Shown here: piece by piece, positions 1 to 7,145 of the stretch | Position numbering within the stretch: the stretch's first letter is position 1 | How the letters are laid out: every line of letters begins with the position of its first letter | Assembly: GCA_024642765.1 (NCBI GenBank) | Contig: JAHEAM010000042.1 | Coordinates: 1 to 13,663 of the forward strand | DNA from: Planctomycetaceae bacterium | GTDB lineage: Bacteria > Planctomycetota > Planctomycetia > Pirellulales > Pirellulaceae | Length of the DNA stretch: 13,663 nt | Direction of reading: 5' to 3' | The notes under the pieces: generated by a model | The model's input: only the letters and a program-made list of their open reading frames with translations | Databases searched by the model: none | Told to the model about the DNA's origin: nothing | Translations under genes and position numbers: made by a program

Positions 1-38
1 AAAATTTCTTTTGCCAAACCCTCTCCCAAAATCTCCAT
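1..38 (-). CDS. Possible start of a protein-coding gene, cut by the left edge
   Basis: An ATG at 38 (minus strand) opens a frame that stays open to the window edge and would read MEILGEGLAKEI. An AAAGG sequence lies four bases upstream, which fits a ribosome binding site at rather short spacing. It would be the next gene in the minus-strand cluster after the small membrane protein. Only 12 codons are visible, so neither its reality nor its product can be judged. The first-residue context looks protein-like, but that is weak evidence. Confidence 0.3.
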   Translation of the reverse strand, partial: MEILGEGLAKEI

Positions 39-164
39 TAGACCTTTGATCTATCCGCAGCGAAACCAAAGGAATAACGCCAGGAACTAGAATTGTCAGG
101 ATATCGGCCGAAATTTCCGACTTGGTCGCAGCGCAGATTCGTACTTGCAAACACTTGAACCCGT

Positions 165-635
165 TTATCCAGCTTCGGTTTCAACGTATTTGGTCTTTCG
201 AATTCGCGGAATGCTCGCCGCCAAAACACCGAGTACCGAACCGGCAATCGTAAGCGCGTACGCCGCCGGATACTCGGTTTGAGGAATTTCACGTTGCACC
301 TTGACAACAGGAGTACCATCAGGCGGGGGCTGAGGAATTCCATTCGGAAAATAAGTGACAATCATTCCAGCCAAAAGACCGGCAATCATGAATGGCACTG
401 AAACGATCATTCCTTTGACGATTTGCGATGAAACGATATAGCCGATAAGCATTGCGATTGAGCCGCAAAAAATCAAAACAGGACCAGGATAAGCCATCAT
501 TCCAGAAACGGTAACGTTTCCAACCATCGTCAAAACGAACAAAACCATCCCGAATATAGCGGCATAAACACCATACATCGCGGGACTCGGCAGATTGTTG
601 TTCGGGCCCTTTTTCTTTTTTTTCTGCACGGCCAC
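165..635 (-). CDS. Small four-helix integral membrane protein of unknown function
   Basis: I do not recognise a family. From the chosen GTG start the protein is 156 residues. A short cytoplasm-favouring basic head carries five lysines in a row (residues 5-9). Four hydrophobic segments follow at about residues 20-40, 49-70, 75-96 and 122-142. A polar, proline-rich loop (about 98-120, containing PQPPPDG) lies between the third and fourth helices, and the C-terminal tail is charged. The positive-inside rule puts the N-terminus in the cytoplasm. The start is uncertain: the longest frame begins with GTG at 659 but lacks a Shine-Dalgarno sequence, while GTG at 635 has TAGGA eight bases upstream, so 635 is preferred. 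It lies 61 bases downstream of hisS on the same strand and is probably co-transcribed with it, but nothing ties it to translation. Confidence 0.75.
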   Translation of the reverse strand: MAVQKKKKKGPNNNLPSPAMYGVYAAIFGMVLFVLTMVGNVTVSGMMAYPGPVLIFCGSIAMLIGYIVSSQIVKGMIVSVPFMIAGLLAGMIVTYFPNGIPQPPPDGTPVVKVQREIPQTEYPAAYALTIAGSVLGVLAASIPRIRKTKYVETEAG

Positions 636-643
636 AATTCGAT

Positions 644-648
644 TCCTA
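644..648 (-). promoter_or_regulatory. Ribosome binding site supporting the GTG start at 635
   Basis: The minus strand reads TAGGA here, eight bases before GTG at 635. No comparable sequence precedes the upstream GTG at 659, so this site decides the start of the small membrane protein. Confidence 0.4.
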
Positions 649-696
649 GTACGTTTCACTTTCGGGGCGATAAGATATGCGCAAACCTAATTGTAC

Positions 697-2046
697 CTAG
701 CCAAGTCGGATTTGCAATTTTGAGCTTAGTTCCGAGGCCAGGAGTGACGCCGAGGCGTCGAGACTGACTTCCGATTGTTCACCGCTGGCCAGCCATTTGA
801 CTTGGACTACCCGTTTGGCGACGTCATCAGGGCCAGCCACAATCACGGCCTCCATTCCGCGTCGATCCGCATGTTTGAATTGAATACCTAGCTTTTTCGG
901 CTCCGGATACAATTCAACATTGATTCGTTTCTGCCTAAGTTTTCGCGCCAATTCTAAATAGACTGTTTGGCTGTTTGCATCAAAATTAGCGATCATAACG
1001 GCAGCAGGCGTTTTGGTTTTCGGCAACTGCCCTAGCTGTTCCATTGCGGCAAGAAGCCGATCCAACCCCAGTGATGCGCCGATTCCAGGCAGTTTCTCCT
1101 TAGTAAACAAATCGGCAAGGTTGTCGTATCGCCCGCCGGAACAGACGCTCCCAATTTTCGGGATGGCCGTCAAGAATGATTCGAAAATGGTTCCGGTGTA
1201 ATAATCCAAGCCGCGCGCTATAGATGGATCAATCTGAATTTGTTCTGACGGAAGGCCCAACGAGTCATAGGTTTCGACTAGCGTGCGTAATTCGCTACAG
1301 CCGAGTTCGCCCAACTCATTCCCTGCGACCAACCGATCAAGAGTGATTAGGATCTCCTGGTTTGTTCCAGTGATGTTGGCAAATTCTAAGATCGAAGCGA
1401 TTTGCTGGTCGTTGGCGGTGCAAGTCGATTTCAATTCTTCCGAAACTCTCGCGGGGCCAATTTTGGGTAGCTTGTCGATGACTCGCAACACGCTAGTCGC
1501 ATGTTCCGCTAGTCCAGATTTGTCTAGCAATCCATTCAAAACTTTTCGGTTGTTGATTCGAACTTGAAAACCACCGACGCCAATCGCAATGAGCAATTCG
1601 ACAATCACCAATCCCGTTTCAATATCCGCCGTTAACGAAGTCGTACCAATCGTGTCAAAATCGCATTGCATGAACTCGCGAAATCTACCGGCTTGCGGCG
1701 ACTCACCGCGCCAAACCGTAGCAATGTGGTAACGCTTGAAGGGCATTCCCAGAGCTTGACTGTGTTGAGACACGAAACGTGCCAAAGGCACCGTCAAGTC
1801 GAATCGCATGCCAACATGCCGTTCACCACTATCCTGAAAGTGGTACATCTGGCGATCGGTTTCTTCGCTGCCCTTGCCGGCCAGAATTTCAAAATACTCG
1901 AGGGTTGGTGTTTCAATTGGTGCGAAACCAAACGAGCGATACACCTGTTTACAGGTGTCGATCAATTGCTCACGCGGCAACATCATCTCGGGCAGGAAAT
2001 CGCGAAAGCCCTTGAGCGTACGCGGTTGGATCAAATTTTTTGACAT
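697..2046 (-). CDS. hisS: Histidyl-tRNA synthetase (class II)
   Basis: Charges tRNA-His with histidine using ATP in the cytoplasm. At 449 residues it is full length. Class II motif 2 is at about 106-131 (YHIATVWRGESPQAGRFREF, then MQCDFD). The two histidine-specific segments are LDYYTGTIFE (280-289, with Arg278 just before it) and SGGRYDNL (303-310). Motif 3 is GIGASLGLDRL (321-331), followed by the anticodon-binding domain from about 346 to the end. The RFDLTVPLAR segment at 81-90 and the REFMQCDFD form of motif 2 match the subtype shared with eukaryotic and archaeal enzymes rather than the E. coli type, which has LRPEGT at the equivalent place. The ATG at 2046 has no clear Shine-Dalgarno sequence but lies only 10 bases after the stop of the YkgJ-type gene, suggesting translational coupling in one operon. 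Confidence 0.97.
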   Translation of the reverse strand: MSKNLIQPRTLKGFRDFLPEMMLPREQLIDTCKQVYRSFGFAPIETPTLEYFEILAGKGSEETDRQMYHFQDSGERHVGMRFDLTVPLARFVSQHSQALGMPFKRYHIATVWRGESPQAGRFREFMQCDFDTIGTTSLTADIETGLVIVELLIAIGVGGFQVRINNRKVLNGLLDKSGLAEHATSVLRVIDKLPKIGPARVSEELKSTCTANDQQIASILEFANITGTNQEILITLDRLVAGNELGELGCSELRTLVETYDSLGLPSEQIQIDPSIARGLDYYTGTIFESFLTAIPKIGSVCSGGRYDNLADLFTKEKLPGIGASLGLDRLLAAMEQLGQLPKTKTPAAVMIANFDANSQTVYLELARKLRQKRINVELYPEPKKLGIQFKHADRRGMEAVIVAGPDDVAKRVVQVKWLASGEQSEVSLDASASLLASELSSKLQIRLG

Positions 2047-2056
2047 TAGTTTGGGG

Positions 2057-2506
2057 TCAATTTAGGACGGGCAACATCTTTGATGGACGCGGCGAACGAA
2101 ACTCTTCGTGGTCGGGAACGGAGTGAAATCTGGCTTCGATGTAATCTTGAACCTGTTCGGCCGTTTCGAAATAGCCGTCATAGACATGGTGGTCTTCATA
2201 CTCGCAATTATCGGTGTGGTACTCTCGACAAATTTGTGGTCGCGTCATGTAAATGCCGCAGCGGTTGTCCGGTTGCAAATGTTTGCAAACCGTGTGCACT
2301 AACAAAAACCATTGATCGTCTTCAATGAAAACGCTGGCCCTTTCATGCAACAAAAACCAACGCATGAAATCCAAGTCTCGCAGTTCGGTTGGCGTGTCCA
2401 TTGGCAACGCAAAGTATCGGCAACATTTAGCCGTACAGTAATCGCACAAGTTGGCGCCTGCAGGCACATCTTCCCGAGCGATTTTCTTCAAAGGTGGCTT
2501 TTTCAT
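2057..2506 (-). CDS. YkgJ-type cysteine-cluster protein (putative metal-binding)
   Basis: A 149-residue soluble protein of the YkgJ/UPF0153 family, which is thought to chelate zinc or an iron-sulfur cluster through conserved cysteines; the cellular role is not established. Eight cysteines are visible: C21, C24, C28 and C29 in a CxxCxxxCC cluster, then C74, C83, C93 and C101. The diagnostic segment runs from CKHL (74-77) through CGIYMTRPQICREY (83-96), matching the family pattern C-x-(L/F)-...-C-x-(I/V)-Y-...-RP-...-C. The ATG at 2506 is preceded by the purine-rich GAGAAGAA six bases upstream, which supports the start. It is probably the first gene of the operon with hisS, whose start is 10 bases after this stop. 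The C-terminal part (about 110-149) is polar and not part of the cysteine core. Confidence 0.88.
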   Translation of the reverse strand: MKKPPLKKIAREDVPAGANLCDYCTAKCCRYFALPMDTPTELRDLDFMRWFLLHERASVFIEDDQWFLLVHTVCKHLQPDNRCGIYMTRPQICREYHTDNCEYEDHHVYDGYFETAEQVQDYIEARFHSVPDHEEFRSPRPSKMLPVLN

Positions 2507-2921
2507 AAGTTGTTCTTCTCAAATCGTGTTGTTTGCCTGACCGAGCCAAGTTTCACTTATCAAGCCATGATTTTCAACGTGCAGTGTGGGACTCGATGTG
2601 TCGTGTTAGGTTCAGCCAAGTCACGCTGTTTCGCCAATCAAATGTCCGCAATTTCAAAGCGAAATGCCCTTGCGCCGATCGTTCCTCAAGCGAACGAACT
2701 GTTCTAATCGGTTCGACAAAATTATTTGGCCTGGCCCGCTTCAGCACTGAACCTCAATCGCGACCTATGATACAAATAGATGCCAACATGCGAAAGTTGA
2801 CGGAGCTGCGAATAGCGGTTGAATTTTGAGCCTCAGGTGGCAAATCCTCGGGTAACGCAAATCAGGCCGGCAAATTCCAGCCGAGTTCAATGGCAAGAGT
2901 TCTAAATAAGAAATAGGCAAC
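2507..2921. other. 415-base gap between divergent genes, no convincing gene
   Basis: This gap must hold the start signals for both the leftward ykgJ-hisS cluster and the rightward M50-like gene. Plus-strand frames here (for example 2533-2829) have no recognisable domain and no good ribosome binding site, and I consider them chance. A small inverted repeat, TCGTTC (2679-2684) and GAACGA (2692-2697) around a 7-base loop, is visible. A TTGACG at about 2797 could be a -35 box for the M50-like gene, but its -10 partner is poor. I see no RNA gene or terminator. Confidence 0.5.
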
Positions 2922-3725
2922 GTGTCGGAAGTTTTGTTTCATAGCATATCGTTGGTGCTGTTATTGATTGGGCCAGCTGTTGCGTTTGCGGTTGCCGCTC
3001 ACTTCATCGAATTGAACATCCAACAACGATTGGTTCGCCTATTTGGCTGGAAGAGCGTGATGTGGACAGGATGGCTGGGTACACCCATTCACGAACTGAG
3101 CCACGTCGTTCTTTGTTGGGTTTTTCGACACCGAGTCGACGAAGTCCGTTTGTTTGATCCTGACATCCGAACAGGACGCCTCGGATTCGTGCGTCATTCC
3201 TTTCGACGCGGCAATTGGTTTGAGGAATTCGGTAACGTATTCATTGGAACAGCTCCCTTGTTCGGCGGCTCACTGGCTATGTTTTTGCTGTTACTGACTT
3301 TCTATCCAGAGTTTGCTCGCGAACTAATGGCTCCCCACTCATCGGGCGATACAGCAACTTGGGCCGAATTGGGGCAAAGCATCGCAAGGTCCATGAGTCA
3401 TTTCTTGCAGAGCCTGTTTCAGTGGGCGAACCTCACGAAATTACGATTTTGGATATTTTTATATTTGAATTTATGTATCGCGAGTCACATGGCACCTAGT
3501 CGAAGTGACTATGACGGCGCCGCACGCGGCGCGTGGCTGGTGATCGGTTTTGTATGGCTGGTTTCTTTGCTACTCGTGGCGTTTTCGAAAAACGCGCTTG
3601 ATATGGCTTTCGACGTTTTCCGGCTGGTAACACCCGTGATTACCCTTGCGGGGTTAGCCCTCGTGTTGTGTGCTGTCGCATGGACTGGCGTTGTGGCTTT
3701 GGAGACGGCAGTAAGTCGACGATAG
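2922..3725 (+). CDS. M50-like integral membrane metallopeptidase, function unknown
   Basis: A 267-residue polytopic membrane protein with about six hydrophobic segments (roughly 8-27, 43-66, 103-125, 171-190, 203-222, 238-260). A zinc-metallopeptidase motif HELSH lies at 57-61 within the second segment, followed by VDEVRLFDPDIRTGRLGFV, which resembles the strand after HExxH in M50 proteins. A conserved-looking GTAPLFGG (109-116) and an acidic motif SHMAPSRSDYDGA (188-200), with Asp196 and Asp198, could supply the remaining zinc ligand. This order fits M50B-like membrane proteases. The substrate is unknown and there is no PDZ domain. The start is GTG at 2922: an in-frame TAA at 2907 rules out anything earlier, and the next ATG (residue 47) would remove the first helix. 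The ribosome binding site is weak. It stands alone, with ppdK 233 bases downstream. Confidence 0.8.
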   Translation: MSEVLFHSISLVLLLIGPAVAFAVAAHFIELNIQQRLVRLFGWKSVMWTGWLGTPIHELSHVVLCWVFRHRVDEVRLFDPDIRTGRLGFVRHSFRRGNWFEEFGNVFIGTAPLFGGSLAMFLLLLTFYPEFARELMAPHSSGDTATWAELGQSIARSMSHFLQSLFQWANLTKLRFWIFLYLNLCIASHMAPSRSDYDGAARGAWLVIGFVWLVSLLLVAFSKNALDMAFDVFRLVTPVITLAGLALVLCAVAWTGVVALETAVSRR

Positions 3726-3881
3726 TTGAAATCATCACGCACGTCACCAATGGCGCAATCTCGCCCCATACACTTACAACAAAGCCGATTTAATTTTCTT
3801 TAGATGCCTTTGTCTTCAAATTTGGGTACCCCGTAGCGTGTCCCTAATAGCTGGCCAATTGGACGCCCGACTTAACTGCCC

Positions 3882-3910
3882 CTGACAAATTGAATTTGTT
3901 GCGATAAACT
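3882..3910 (+). promoter_or_regulatory. Probable sigma70-type promoter of ppdK with overlapping palindrome
   Basis: CTGACA at 3882-3887 (five of six bases to the -35 consensus) and TAAACT at 3905-3910 (four of six to the -10) are separated by exactly 17 bases. Transcription would start near 3917, giving a leader of about 42 bases before ATG at 3959. A perfect inverted repeat, CAAATT-G-AATTTG (3886-3898), overlaps the end of the -35 box and the spacer, a position where a repressor could block polymerase. This is sequence reading only. Confidence 0.4.
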
Positions 3911-3943
3911 CGGTAACTCTACGGCTAAACACATTATCGCGTT

Positions 3944-3949
3944 AGGAAA
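3944..3949 (+). promoter_or_regulatory. Ribosome binding site fixing the ppdK start at 3959
   Basis: AGGAAA lies nine bases before ATG at 3959. The longer frame would start at TTG 3950, directly touching this site with no spacer, so the ATG is preferred. Confidence 0.65.
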
Positions 3950-3958
3950 TTGAGTTTT

Positions 3959-6628
3959 ATGGCTAAAAAATCGTCAAGTGGCGCATCGAAAATGATCTAT
4001 TACTTCGGACAATCGAAAACCGAAGGCAAAGGGCTCAGCAAAATATTGTTGGGTGGCAAAGGAATCAATCTTGCTGAAATGACCAGCATTGGGCTGCCGG
4101 TTCCTCCGGGTTTCACAATCTCAACCGAAGTCTGCGGCGCGTACTACAAGAGCGGCCAGAAATTTCCTGGCGGTCTCATGGAGGAGGTTCAGAAAAATGT
4201 GACCATGCTCGAAAAAGAGCTCGGCAAAAAATTCGGCGACGACAAGAATCCCTTGCTGGTCTCGGTTAGATCGGGTGCTGCGGTGTCCATGCCCGGAATG
4301 ATGAATACGATTCTGAACCTGGGTTTAAATGACGTTTCGACAGCTGGTCTCGCAGCAGCGACGAGCAATGAGCGGTTCGCTTACGATGCCTACCGCCGAC
4401 TGATCAATATGTTTGGTGACGTCGTTATGGGGATTGATCACCATCACTTCGAAGAAGCGTTCGATATCATCAAGAAAAAGTACAAGGTCAAAGAAGACAC
4501 CGACGTGCCTGCTGAAGGCCTAAAGGAATTGTGCGATTCGTACAAAACGTTGTACAAGAAGTACACCAAAGAGGATTTCCCTCAAAATCCATTGAAGCAA
4601 CTTGAGAAAGCCATCGAAGCTGTTTTCCGAAGTTGGATGACGAACAAGGCTGTTAAATATCGCGAGATCGAAAACATCCGTGGCCTTGCAGGAACTGCCG
4701 TTAACGTGCAGTCGATGGTTTACGGCAACATGGGAGATGATTCAGGCACTGGCGTCGCCTTCACTCGCAATCCAAACACCGGCGAGAACAAGTTCTTTGG
4801 CGAGTTCTTGATCAACGCTCAAGGCGAAGATGTCGTTGCTGGAATTCGGACACCGTTGCCAACCGAAGAAATGCCGAAATGGAACAAATCAATTCACAAA
4901 GAATTGATGGTTATCAAAGACAAACTTGAGTCTCACTATCGTGAGATGCAAGACATTGAGTTCACGATTGAAAAAGGCAAGTTGTTCATGCTGCAAACAA
5001 GAACTGGTAAACGAACCGGTACGGCGGCAGTGAAAATCGCTTGCGACATGGTCAAGGAAAAATTGATAAGCGAAAAAGAGGCCGTGTTGCGTGTTCCGGC
5101 AAACGATTTGACTCAACTGTTGTTACCGAGTTTCAAGCCGTCGGCTTGGGAAAAGGCTGCGAAGATCGCCAAAGGATTGCCAGCATCTCCTGGCGCTGCG
5201 TTTGGAGCGTTGGCATTTACAGCCGAGGACGCGAAAGCACGAGCCACAAAGGGTGAACGCGTTATCTTGATTCGTAAAGAAACAAGCCCCGAAGACGTCG
5301 ATGGCATGCACGCTGCCGCCGGGATTTTGACGAGTACGGGTGGTATGACTAGTCACGCAGCTGTGGTTGCGCGCGGCTGGGGTCGATGTTGTGTTGCAGG
5401 TGCAGGTGGTGTTGTTATCGACGCCAAAGCCCAGCGAGCGACGATCGATGGTAAAAAATATGGACCTAAAGACATTTTGAGTATCAACGGCACGACGGGT
5501 GAAGTTGCCGTTGGTGAAATTGAAACACAACCCGCAAGCTTGTCGGGCGATTTTGCGAAGTTGATGAAGTGGGCCGATAGCTACCGAACACTCGGTGTTC
5601 GCACGAACGCTGACTCGCCTGAAGACAGTTCCCGAGCCCGAGAATTCGGTGCCGAAGGTATTGGCCTTTGCCGCACGGAACATATGTTCTTCGGCGGAAA
5701 ACGCACGATGGCAATCCGCGAAATGATTCTTGCAAAAACGGTCGAAGCACGACGGAAGGCACTTGCAAAATTGTTGCCGTTCCAACGCGCTGACTTTGCG
5801 GGGATTTTCGAAGCGATGAAGGGCTTGCCCGTGACGGTGCGTTTGCTTGACCCGCCACTTCACGAATTTGTTCCACACGATGCCGCTGGGCAGAAAGAAA
5901 TGGCTGCGGAACTCGGCGTGAGTCCTGCGGAAATCAAAGCACGCGTTGACTCGCTTCATGAGTTCAATCCGATGCTGGGTCATCGCGGTTGCCGATTGAG
6001 CATTACGTTCCCTGAAATTTTGGAAATGCAAGTTCGCGCGATTGTCGAAGCAGCGATCGAATGCAAAAACAAGAAAATTGACGCGCGCCCGGAAATCATG
6101 ATTCCGCTAGTAGGGACCGAGGTAGAGTTGAGAGTTTTGCGAGCGAAGACTGAGGAAACGATCGAAACTGTCATCAAAGAAAAAGGCTTCAAAGGCAAGC
6201 TTGATATTTTGATCGGCACGATGATCGAGGTTCCTCGTGCGGCATTGACGGCAGACGAAATCGCCAACCATGCTGAATTCTTCAGCTTCGGAACGAATGA
6301 CTTGACGCAAATGACCTTTGGTTTCAGTCGCGATGATATCAATACGTTCTTACCGGACTATCTCAATCAAGAAATCCTGCCAATTGATCCGTTTCAGTCG
6401 TTGGATCAATCGGGTGTTGGGCAATTGGTTGACATGGCGGTCAAAAAGGGCCGTAGCAAACGCAAGGATCTCAAGCTGGGAATCTGCGGAGAGCACGGTG
6501 GCGATCCCGCTTCGATCGACTTTTGCCATCGGGTGGGATTGGATTACGTGAGTTGTTCGCCATTCCGCGTACCGATCGCTCGCCTCGCGGCCGCCCAAGC
6601 AGTGCTGCGAGCTGAGGCGAAGAAATAA
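3959..6628 (+). CDS. ppdK: Pyruvate, phosphate dikinase
   Basis: Interconverts pyruvate, ATP and phosphate with PEP, AMP and pyrophosphate in the cytoplasm, serving gluconeogenesis or, in reverse, pyrophosphate-linked glycolysis. From ATG at 3959 it has 889 residues, normal for the family. The ATP-grasp nucleotide-binding region fills roughly 10-345, with VSVRSGAAVSMPGMMNTILN at 101-120 and the end of the fold at LFMLQTRTGKRT (342-353). The swivelling phosphohistidine domain holds GGMTSHAAVVARG (461-473), with catalytic His466 and Thr464 at the position regulated by phosphorylation in plants. The C-terminal PEP/pyruvate barrel has GLCRTEHMFF (569-578), FGTNDLTQ (777-784) and GICGEHGGDP (841-850) with catalytic Cys843. 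All key residues are present. The gene appears monocistronic, with its own promoter and an intrinsic terminator at 6697-6731. No PDRP-type regulator gene is nearby. Confidence 0.98.
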   Translation: MAKKSSSGASKMIYYFGQSKTEGKGLSKILLGGKGINLAEMTSIGLPVPPGFTISTEVCGAYYKSGQKFPGGLMEEVQKNVTMLEKELGKKFGDDKNPLLVSVRSGAAVSMPGMMNTILNLGLNDVSTAGLAAATSNERFAYDAYRRLINMFGDVVMGIDHHHFEEAFDIIKKKYKVKEDTDVPAEGLKELCDSYKTLYKKYTKEDFPQNPLKQLEKAIEAVFRSWMTNKAVKYREIENIRGLAGTAVNVQSMVYGNMGDDSGTGVAFTRNPNTGENKFFGEFLINAQGEDVVAGIRTPLPTEEMPKWNKSIHKELMVIKDKLESHYREMQDIEFTIEKGKLFMLQTRTGKRTGTAAVKIACDMVKEKLISEKEAVLRVPANDLTQLLLPSFKPSAWEKAAKIAKGLPASPGAAFGALAFTAEDAKARATKGERVILIRKETSPEDVDGMHAAAGILTSTGGMTSHAAVVARGWGRCCVAGAGGVVIDAKAQRATIDGKKYGPKDILSINGTTGEVAVGEIETQPASLSGDFAKLMKWADSYRTLGVRTNADSPEDSSRAREFGAEGIGLCRTEHMFFGGKRTMAIREMILAKTVEARRKALAKLLPFQRADFAGIFEAMKGLPVTVRLLDPPLHEFVPHDAAGQKEMAAELGVSPAEIKARVDSLHEFNPMLGHRGCRLSITFPEILEMQVRAIVEAAIECKNKKIDARPEIMIPLVGTEVELRVLRAKTEETIETVIKEKGFKGKLDILIGTMIEVPRAALTADEIANHAEFFSFGTNDLTQMTFGFSRDDINTFLPDYLNQEILPIDPFQSLDQSGVGQLVDMAVKKGRSKRKDLKLGICGEHGGDPASIDFCHRVGLDYVSCSPFRVPIARLAAAQAVLRAEAKK

Positions 6629-6649
6629 CGTTCTGCGATTCCTACGGGA

Positions 6650-6678
6650 ATGACGTAGGGCGCGCTATGCGTTAGAAT
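6650..6678 (+). promoter_or_regulatory. Possible promoter for the TPR-oxidoreductase pair
   Basis: ATGACG (6650-6655, four of six to -35) and TAGAAT (6673-6678, five of six to -10) are 17 bases apart. A transcript starting near 6685 would carry the ppdK terminator hairpin in its 5' leader, so either this is a chance match or the hairpin also acts on the downstream genes. Confidence 0.25.
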
Positions 6679-6696
6679 AAGTCCAAACGTAAACTT

Positions 6697-6731
6697 ACCC
6701 GGTCCTCTGAATTGTGGACCGGGTTTCTTTT
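6697..6731 (+). terminator. Intrinsic terminator after ppdK
   Basis: A perfect 9-base-pair stem, ACCCGGTCC (6697-6705) with GGACCGGGT (6716-6724), closes a 10-base loop and runs directly into TTTCTTTT (6724-6731). The stem is GC-rich and the T tract immediate, the classical form of a rho-independent terminator. It lies 68 bases after the ppdK stop. Confidence 0.88.
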
Positions 6732-6764
6732 CATTGCTCCTTTGATTTAAGGTGATTTTGCTCC

Positions 6765-7097
6765 ATGGTTGCTCCAGAAATTTTGGAACTTGAGAAAAAA
6801 GCTGAGGCTTTGCGTGCGGAAGGCAAGTACGACGAGGCGATTTCCGTAATCAATCAATTGCTCGAGGCGGAAAAGACGTTTGTGCGTGGGCATTTGGCAT
6901 TGGCTGTGCTTTATCACAACACTCAAAATTACGAGTTGGCTTGCCGTCATGCCGAACGGGCTTGCGAGTTGGAGCCCGGTGACGCCTTCAATTATGCCGC
7001 CCTGAGTGTGACGTACCAACGTGCCTTCGAAGGCACGCGTGATCCGGAGTACATCACCAAGGCGGAATTGGCGATGGCCAAAAGCCGCGGTGGTTAA
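6765..7097 (+). CDS. Small tetratricopeptide-repeat (TPR) protein
   Basis: A 110-residue, all-helical, probably cytoplasmic protein. Two TPR units are clear: about residues 5-38 (LEKKAEALRAEGKYDEAISV, then INQLLEAEK) and 39-72 (LALAVLYHNTQNYELACRHA, then ERACELEPGD). A third, degenerate unit spans about 73-106 with an insertion before the last helix. There is no signal peptide, membrane segment or catalytic domain, so it is likely a protein-interaction scaffold with an unknown partner. The ATG at 6765 has AAGGTGA nine bases upstream, a strong ribosome binding site. The oxidoreductase gene starts 48 bases after its stop with no terminator between, so the two are probably co-transcribed; whether they work together is unknown. 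Confidence 0.88.
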   Translation: MVAPEILELEKKAEALRAEGKYDEAISVINQLLEAEKTFVRGHLALAVLYHNTQNYELACRHAERACELEPGDAFNYAALSVTYQRAFEGTRDPEYITKAELAMAKSRGG

Positions 7098-7145
7098 GGT
7101 TCCATTTCTGAAGACACAACAGACACAAAGCCAAGGGATGAAGAG

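Noticed and set aside
38..361. 107-codon minus-strand frame overlapping the small membrane protein
   Set aside because: Overlaps the better-supported membrane protein in another frame and is Arg/Leu/Ser-rich without a domain.
2312..2707. 131-codon plus-strand frame opposite the YkgJ-type gene
   Set aside because: Mostly antisense to a gene with clear family motifs, and its own translation matches nothing I know.
2533..2829. 98-codon plus-strand frame in the 2507-2921 gap
   Set aside because: No recognisable domain, no good ribosome binding site and an unstructured mixed composition; treated as chance.
3950..3958. TTG start for ppdK three codons upstream
   Set aside because: It directly abuts the AGGAAA ribosome binding site, leaving no spacer, whereas ATG at 3959 is nine bases away.
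5123..6031. 302-codon open frame on the minus strand inside ppdK
   Set aside because: It lies wholly antisense to a complete, confidently identified ppdK; its translation is rich in Cys, His, Thr and Arg with no domain, as expected of a shadow frame.
6641..6659. CCTACG/CGTAGG hairpin just after ppdK as a terminator
   Set aside because: Only a six-base stem with no T tract following; the much stronger hairpin at 6697-6731 is the terminator.
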